Positions 60,101 through 64,000 of a stretch of 64,000 bases of DNA are shown here, piece by piece. The notes under the pieces are model-generated. The model did no database searches, had not been told where the DNA came from, and saw nothing but the letters and a program-made list of their open reading frames with translations. How positions within the stretch are numbered: the stretch's first letter is position 1; every line of letters starts with the position of its first letter. The position numbers were made by a program, and so were the translations under genes. Source of the DNA: Branchiostoma floridae (Eukaryota; Chordata; Leptocardii; Amphioxiformes; Branchiostomatidae); contig NC_049996.1 of NCBI RefSeq assembly GCF_000003815.2, positions 4,994,362 to 5,058,361 of the forward strand, in the 5' to 3' direction.

Positions 60101-63100
60101 TAGTTCCACACAAAGTCTGGTAAGGAGGGTAAGACCATATTACCATCACAAATGTGGTATCATTGTGTAGTAAGAAGTCAACTGTACATTTACATTGAAG
60201 ACAATGTCTTTGCAACTTTTCACCACATCTTCCTCTTCCCAGGTCTTCCATGAAGTGGCGTACAGAGCGGACGACCGAAGCGACCTCCTGAGGGGCATTA
60301 ACGAGTTCCTGGGGGACAGTATCGTGCTGCCCCCTGGCGACTTCGACAGGCGACTGCTGGAGCCAATCGCTAGGCTGCAGAGGAAACGACTGCGGAGGAG
60401 GAGACAGAAACTACAAGATGAGGAAGGTAACATAATCTACAGTTGCTTACTCTGGTTTAACCGCCATATGTTATGAACATTTTACCACTGCATAGCACAA
60501 ATGCAAAATTTTAAGGCATACAATGTATGAGCAACCAGACAGATGCTAAGGTGACGTACTGGCAGAAAGAAAACAGGTGGAAGACAAATGATTAAAAAAA
60601 TGTGATTATGAATTGCGTTCTATGTACATACGTCCTGGTAGGCACCAGTTGTAGCATACTCATTGTTGAAGTTAACGACCAGTTTGAAATGACATTATTA
60701 TGATATCATCAAGGATTTGTCCAAAATTTTCGGAGTTATAACCACCAATTTGAAATAACATGAGGATTCGTTTTCACAGTTTTCATTCAAGTTACAATGT
60801 CATGTATACTGGAAACAAGTGCAGACACTTACAAACAAACAGATATACACAATGTACAAAATGCACCAAAAATATATTACCATAACTGTGCCTCCCCAGG
60901 AGTTCTCAAGAAGAGTGTGTCCAATGAGCCTGAAGACGACCCTCTGAGGAGGACGGGAGAGTGTTTCGGGGGTCTGAAGAGGGACATTCAGAGGAGGTTC
61001 CCCTACTACGTCAGCGACTTCGTGGACGGCCTGAACTTCCAGTGCCTCATGGCTTTCTTCTCCATCTTCTTCACCTGTGTGACACCCGTCATCACCTTTG
61101 GTGGTTTACTGAGTGAGTTATCCGTCTATTTTACTGTTGTCAAGTGAACAATACTAATCAGCATGAACAATCATCTTTTGGAAAAAAATATATGAATTAT
61201 GAAGCAATAAACAGTTTAACTGTTCTCCAATTAAAAAATTGGACTCGTTAGAATTTTTTACTGATATACTCAGTCTTCTTCGCCTGTCTGGACGAGTGAC
61301 TCGTAGCATGTGCAACGTCAGCAATGGGTCAAATGTGGTCGGAAGTTGGTATCGCCCCCCGTCTCGGCTGAGCTGAGAGAATGTTGATGCGCCTTGATGT
61401 ACAGTTGATGGCCACATTTACTCTCACAAAATACGTAGTCATTTTAACAATTACCCCATATTGCATAATGTCAAAAGTCCAGAAAAGTTTCACCCTCAGG
61501 CCAAAGTCCATCTGAAAAATCTGCACATTTACTTTGAATTTCAGATTCAAAAAACAAAAATCAACAACATGGTCTACCAAACAATGAGTAGGACAGAACA
61601 TAACAGAACAGAAGCTGAAGGCAGTCCTTGAAAAAGCACTGTTATGACTGACACATATTGTTATAATGTTGTTGTTGACAAGACATTGATTGTAAACATG
61701 TTTTCCATCAGGCGACAAGACCCATAACCACATCGGAGTGTCGGAGATGATCATCGCTACGGCCATCAGTGGTGGTCTGTTCTCCCTGCTGGCAGGGCAG
61801 CCCATCATCATCATCGCAGCTACCGGACCCTTCCTGGTGTACGACCAGAGTTTATACGAGGTGCAGTTTCATTTCTCAATTTTCTTTTAGATATCAAAAA
61901 TATATTCATCAGACCTCATTTTCATCCTGTTAATCATTCTAGGATATAGGAGAATTCTTTTTACACAACCAGCTGATACTTACATTGCTTACGTTTCGAT
62001 GTCTCTCAGACACCTTTGTCAGAGCTTCTAACTGGAGTTCTGCTTCTCACCACTATCTTTAGGATTTTGTACCCGCTGGATGTATAAAAAGAATTCTCCT
62101 AATATATTCTACCAACCTGATGAAACTATTTTTGGAACTTTTGTTAAGCATTCCATCTTGGCCACATTTTGAGTAAACCATAGTTTCTTTTGGACCAAAC
62201 TGTTTTCTTGATATTTAGTAAAAGTTAATTTAAAAGTGATATACATTTACCATTCTGTTCTATAATCATTATCATCAGTCTACCTCCTTAACAATGTAGA
62301 GCATTGACAAAGTCCATTCTAATGCAGTGCAATAAATCCTAAAAAATACACAACTTTTTATATGTGTAAGAAGCCTACAGAATCTAAATATCATGGACTT
62401 GCCCAGGCCTACTTTTTTTAATACTTTGATAAACTGTCTGATAGTAAACAACTGATTGACAGATTTTTCATATATTGTTATAAGAGTCTTTCTTTAACAC
62501 AGCCAAGACTTAATAGCTAGCTATTGGTAGGATAGACTGTCTTCTACATGTATTATGATATCGTACACGTTTGTTATTTTAGTAAGTGAGGTTATACTCG
62601 GTTGTATTTTAATAGTAAAAAATCTTTAAATTTGTTCTGCAGTTTTGTGAAAGCAACGGTATAGAGTTCATGACGTGGCGACTGTGGATCGGCCTGTGGA
62701 TACTGGTCATCTGTATCATCACTGTCGCTTTCGAGGGGGGCGTCTTCGTCCGCTACGTCACCAGATTCACGGAGGAAGTCTTCGCCTTCCTGATCTCGTT
62801 CATCTTCATCTACGAAGTCTTCAAGTTTCTGTCTAAGGTTTGTATTCATTTTGGTAACATTGATTTGATTTGATGTTTTAGCTGTATAGAGAGCTGAAAA
62901 TGTACTATGTAACGCTAGTTCACCTTTATTCGCAGGGTAACCTATATTTGTTGTGTTTACCCACATGGTATTAAGGGATATCAAGACGACGGACGGAGGT
63001 TTCAAGTTGTAATATGTTCAAACAAATGTAGTTTGCAACTATCGTCCGTCGACTTCATATCCCTAAATACCCGTTTTTCTTTAAACAACGGATAAAGGTT

Positions 63101-63878
63101 ACCCAGCATATAAAGGTTAACAAGCGTTACCATTATAGTACACCTAAAGTTGGGACTGTTCACCTAATTTTGGCTGTGTTTTTTAAACTATTTTACTATA
63201 TATCTGTGAAGGTTTTTTTGGCGTAAAAGCACTTTAATTATGTAGTAGATATATTTATCAATACAAAAATCAATACATGCACATGTACAATATATTCTTC
63301 ACATGGCCGAATGCCATGATAAATGATACCTTTTCTTTTGTGCCTTGTTGAAAGTTTGATAAATTAGAAAATTGTAGAATTCCAGATACAGGCTTTGAAG
63401 AGAAGCAGTTAAAAGTTGTGATAAAGGTTTTGCTAAAATTCTTATTTCATGTTTGATTATGTGTACCCACCAACATCTTTTCCTTGCATCACCATATGAA
63501 ATTGTTAGGCCTGTTACATACTACATGTATGGCCTGTTGCAATATGTGTTACTCAACTCATCAGGGAAACAATCACAAAGAAGTTTGTTCCATAAAGATA
63601 CAGGATTCTAGGAAAGACGTTTTCAGCAAGGAACTTCTTCCTGAGATGCAGAATACCTACTAGTAGTATTACGTATACTGGGTATGTTCTTAAGACACTA
63701 ATCTTTACCCCCACATCTTCTCCATCTCCAGGTGTATCCCAACCTGTACGCAGATCCGGACGGATACGAGGCGAAGGAGACCATCACCGCGCTTATGTCA
63801 ACCATACTCTGCTTCGGGACGTTCTTCATCGCATACTTCCTTAGAAAGTTTAAGAATAGCAAGTTCCTTAGTCGTAGG
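45021..63878 (+). CDS. SLC4A2/3-like: SLC4 anion exchanger (AE2/AE3-like), 3'-incomplete, one exon disrupted
   Basis: This gene encodes an electroneutral chloride/bicarbonate exchanger of the plasma membrane that sets intracellular pH. Exons: 45021-45104 (tentative), 47420-47612, 50211-51103, 51615-51724, 53305-53561, 54169-54317, 55144-55327, 55783-56862 (with insertion), 57367-57541, 58379-58585, 59504-59635, 60243-60426, 60900-61112, 61712-61860, 62643-62837 and 63732-63878. Phases agree throughout once the insertion is removed, giving about 1136 codons. Diagnostic stretches are [52 protein letters not shown], the DDPLRRTG...FGGLKRDI start of the membrane domain, ITFGGLL and [15 protein letters not shown] and the AE-type N-terminal region separate it from sodium-bicarbonate cotransporters. 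The cytoplasmic domain is long, with a 298-codon charged, disordered exon and a polyhistidine tract. Confidence 0.93.
45481..45945 (-). repeat. SINE family 2 copy split by a MITE
   Basis: Matches the 7396 element on both sides of an inserted 192-bp foldback (45626-45817). The degenerate tRNA-like head is at the right end. Confidence 0.75.
45626..45817. mobile_element. 192-bp foldback MITE with 6-bp target duplication
   Basis: The ends are inverted over about 80 bp, perfect for the first 36 or so, starting AAAGCCCCCTTTACAAATCA. AGTGCT is duplicated at 45620-45625 and 45818-45823. It is inserted in a SINE. Confidence 0.88.
46680..46756 (-). repeat. tRNA-like SINE head
   Basis: The reverse complement reads TGTAGCTCAACTGGTAGAG, then GGTTCAAACC, fitting A and B boxes. 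An insertion in the anticodon-to-B-box region and a poor acceptor stem argue against a working tRNA gene. Confidence 0.45.
47420..47612 (+). CDS. SLC4 exon 2: N-terminal cytoplasmic region
   Basis: Opens after TTTTCAG with [14 protein letters not shown] and ends DEDDYQ in phase 1, just before the His-rich HVHHPL motif. AE2 has the same order (acidic, Tyr, HHIHHPL). Confidence 0.75.
48228..48890 (-). mobile_element. 5'-truncated non-LTR retrotransposon (CR1/L2-like) 3' fragment
   Basis: The minus-strand ORF at 48881-48429 has [20 protein letters not shown], then [13 protein letters not shown] and [17 protein letters not shown], the C-terminal end of animal LINE reverse transcriptases. A GC-rich 3' UTR and an AAC/AAAT-type tail follow down to about 48228. 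Complementary to the host gene's transcript. Confidence 0.8.
49170..49300. repeat. Degenerate repeat with ‘tracking’ CAAACCTGTAC motifs
   Basis: GGTCAAACCTGTACATAC and AGTCAAACCTGTACAAGTGA recur with AAGACCAC blocks. A related piece lies at 5706-5790 (GTCAAACCTGCCCAAGACGA). Confidence 0.5.
49821..50180 (+). mobile_element. Penelope-like fragment with inverted ends (copy 1)
   Basis: Inverted ends (TAGTAAGGTCCCTTAAGCAC and AGTAACTTACATCCAACG forms) surround a remnant reading [28 protein letters not shown]. This looks like the C-terminal GIY-YIG region of Penelope-like elements. It ends 30 bp before the acceptor of SLC4 exon 3. Confidence 0.72.
50211..51103 (+). CDS. SLC4 exon 3: long charged disordered region
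   Basis: An 893-bp exon that begins [20 protein letters not shown] (AE2-like) and continues as about 280 Ser/Lys/Glu/Asp-rich residues with no fold signature, probably a phosphorylatable disordered arm. Acceptor TTTTTCACAG, donor ACG|GTAAG, phase 0 out. Confidence 0.85.
51615..51724 (+). CDS. SLC4 exon 4: acidic segment
   Basis: Starts [18 protein letters not shown], mostly acidic. Phase 0 in and phase 2 out, both needed for continuity. Confidence 0.75.
52052..52944. mobile_element. ~890-bp inverted-repeat element with TTAA at both ends
   Basis: AGGGGTATTCCACTCCAGAA (left) and AGGGGCATTCCACTCCAGAA (inverse of right) are flanked by TTAA at 52052 and 52941. TTCTCGCTAACGGTAG occurs twice inside. 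No ORF. It lies in the intron after SLC4 exon 4. Confidence 0.85.
53305..53561 (+). CDS. SLC4 exon 5: polyhistidine tract and AE signature
   Basis: Encodes a tract with 19 His in 23 residues (53357-53425) followed by [19 protein letters not shown] and [14 protein letters not shown], a strong match to the AE2/AE3 N-terminal block. Confidence 0.92.
53597..53850. repeat. ~60-bp minisatellite with paired CCAAT motifs
   Basis: Four or five copies of GTTGCTGATTGGCTCAGAAT..GGACCAATCACATGGC directly after SLC4 exon 5. Each unit has ATTGG and CCAAT facing each other. Confidence 0.87.
54169..54317 (+). CDS. SLC4 exon 6
   Basis: [17 protein letters not shown] continues the AE2 block. A basic linker follows and ends HE at a phase 0 donor. 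Confidence 0.88.
54447..54620. repeat. 59-bp tandem repeat, three copies
   Basis: Copies start GAGGTCACCTGAGTGG at 54447, 54506 and 54565. The third is cut short. Confidence 0.95.
55144..55327 (+). CDS. SLC4 exon 7: start of band-3 cytoplasmic domain
   Basis: VFVELDTL, then [25 protein letters not shown] and [10 protein letters not shown]. These are hallmark residues of the globular band-3 cytoplasmic domain. Confidence 0.95.
55783..56862 (+). CDS. SLC4 exon 8, split by a TTAA-flanked insertion
   Basis: The exon reads SVLLDL up to 55802 and resumes [20 protein letters not shown] from 56747 through to its donor (CAC AG|GTATGG). Between them lies a 940-bp inverted-repeat element with duplicated TTAA. 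Read straight through, translation stops at TGA 55833-55835. Without the element the exon is 136 bp and in frame with both neighbours. Confidence 0.9.
55801..56748. mobile_element. PiggyBac-like TTAA inverted-repeat element in SLC4 exon 8
   Basis: TTAA is duplicated at 55801-55804 and 56745-56748. The 940-bp interior starts CCCTCATCCGACCGT and ends with its exact inverse. The palindromic block GGGGTCA-N4-TGACCCC occurs three times (near 55823, 56001 and 56684). TTAA target duplications with CCC-starting ends are typical of piggyBac elements. It has no long ORF, so it is non-autonomous. Confidence 0.9.
57367..57541 (+). CDS. SLC4 exon 9
   Basis: Reads [13 protein letters not shown] and then [14 protein letters not shown], matching the AE2 block that carries a basic stretch and S-x-G-S-L-x-x-L-L-G-H. 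Confidence 0.9.
58379..58585 (+). CDS. SLC4 exon 10: cytoplasmic domain core
   Basis: [20 protein letters not shown] and [14 protein letters not shown] are near-invariant in SLC4 cytoplasmic domains. Sixty-nine codons, phase 0/0. Confidence 0.95.
58622..58921 (+). mobile_element. Penelope-like fragment with inverted ends (copy 2)
   Basis: The ~68-bp ends GGATATATGAGAATTCTTAT and GGATATATGAGAGTTCTTAT are inverted. The core reads [28 protein letters not shown], then a stop. It lies in the intron after SLC4 exon 10. Confidence 0.77.
59504..59635 (+). CDS. SLC4 exon 11
   Basis: [11 protein letters not shown] and [15 protein letters not shown], conserved across SLC4. Forty-four codons, phase 0/0. 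Confidence 0.95.
60243..60426 (+). CDS. SLC4 exon 12: end of cytoplasmic domain
   Basis: [20 protein letters not shown] and [12 protein letters not shown], then a very basic helix ([13 protein letters not shown]) leading towards the membrane domain. Confidence 0.95.
60900..61112 (+). CDS. SLC4 exon 13: start of membrane domain
   Basis: [20 protein letters not shown] and [13 protein letters not shown], then the first helix ending TFGGLL. AE-type because of RRTG. Confidence 0.95.
61712..61860 (+). CDS. SLC4 exon 14: membrane helices 2-3
   Basis: [30 protein letters not shown] and [13 protein letters not shown], corresponding to the substrate-path helices of SLC4. Confidence 0.95.
61942..62120. 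mobile_element. Penelope-like fragment (copy 3, degenerate)
   Basis: It shares AGGAGAATTCTTTTTACACA, CGTTTCGATGTCTCTCAGAC and TTCTACCAACCTGATGAAA with copy 2, but the coding remnant is lost. It lies in the intron after SLC4 exon 14. Confidence 0.7.
62643..62837 (+). CDS. SLC4 exon 15: membrane helices 4-5
   Basis: Sixty-five codons with [20 protein letters not shown] and LISFIFIYE, an SLC4 hallmark. Confidence 0.96.
63732..63878 (+). CDS. SLC4 exon 16: membrane helix, last exon in window
   Basis: [20 protein letters not shown] and [18 protein letters not shown] match the AE2 helix and the KFKNS loop. The gene continues past 64000. Confidence 0.95.
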
Positions 63879-64000
63879 GTAAGTCTTCTATGTTAAACTT
63901 TGCTGGAAATCTATAATAATTCATTTTGGATGTAGATTACTGTCATGTCCAACACAATAAAAAGTCTTTGTCCATCTTCTGCAACTTTTGATCCAGATTA

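Noticed and set aside
62592-63005. 137-codon minus-strand acidic ORF
   Set aside because: Antisense of SLC4 exon 15 and its flanks.

Overview
The window looks like a draft-assembly piece of an intron-rich invertebrate deuterostome genome, most probably a lancelet (Branchiostoma). That is an inference from chordate-like multi-exon transporter genes, dense short SINE/MITE-type repeats, and one 286-bp run of N. There is no bacterial or viral gene layout.

Three host genes are recognisable. (1) Minus strand, 35535 down to 1: a sulfonylurea-receptor-like ABC transporter (ABCC8/9 type). I could join 21 coding exons in frame with canonical GT/AG borders, from the start codon to Walker B of the first nucleotide-binding domain; the rest lies left of base 1. 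(2) Minus strand, about 43920 down to 39261: a CHK/ecdysteroid-kinase-like gene with three recognisable exons. Its 5' exon carries two reading-frame breaks and no upstream exon was found. (3) Plus strand, about 45021 to beyond 64000: an SLC4 anion exchanger (AE2/AE3 type, chloride/bicarbonate). Sixteen exons run from a tentative first exon through the cytoplasmic domain into the membrane domain. Genes 2 and 3 are divergent, with about 1.1 kb between them.

The 18.7-kb intron of the ABC gene between 30663 and 11957 holds a large Helitron-type element on the plus strand. It has a tegument/OTU-like cysteine-protease ORF, a coiled-coil repeat ORF with a Cys-rich region, a Rep-helicase ORF, and a separate RPA-like ssDNA-binding protein with a C4 zinc motif. 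It appears dead: a frameshift, an in-frame stop and a changed HUH histidine are visible, and the helicase Walker A lies in the N gap.

The most striking observation is in the anion-exchanger gene. A 940-bp TTAA-flanked, piggyBac-like inverted-repeat element sits inside a coding exon (55783-56862), not an intron, and brings an early stop codon. Removing it and one TTAA restores the expected anion-exchanger reading. Three degenerate Penelope-like fragments lie in other introns of the same gene; two carry hammerhead-like cores, and one ends about 30 bp from a splice acceptor. Elsewhere there are nested SINE/MITE insertions, duplicated exon fragments, foldback elements and many minisatellites.
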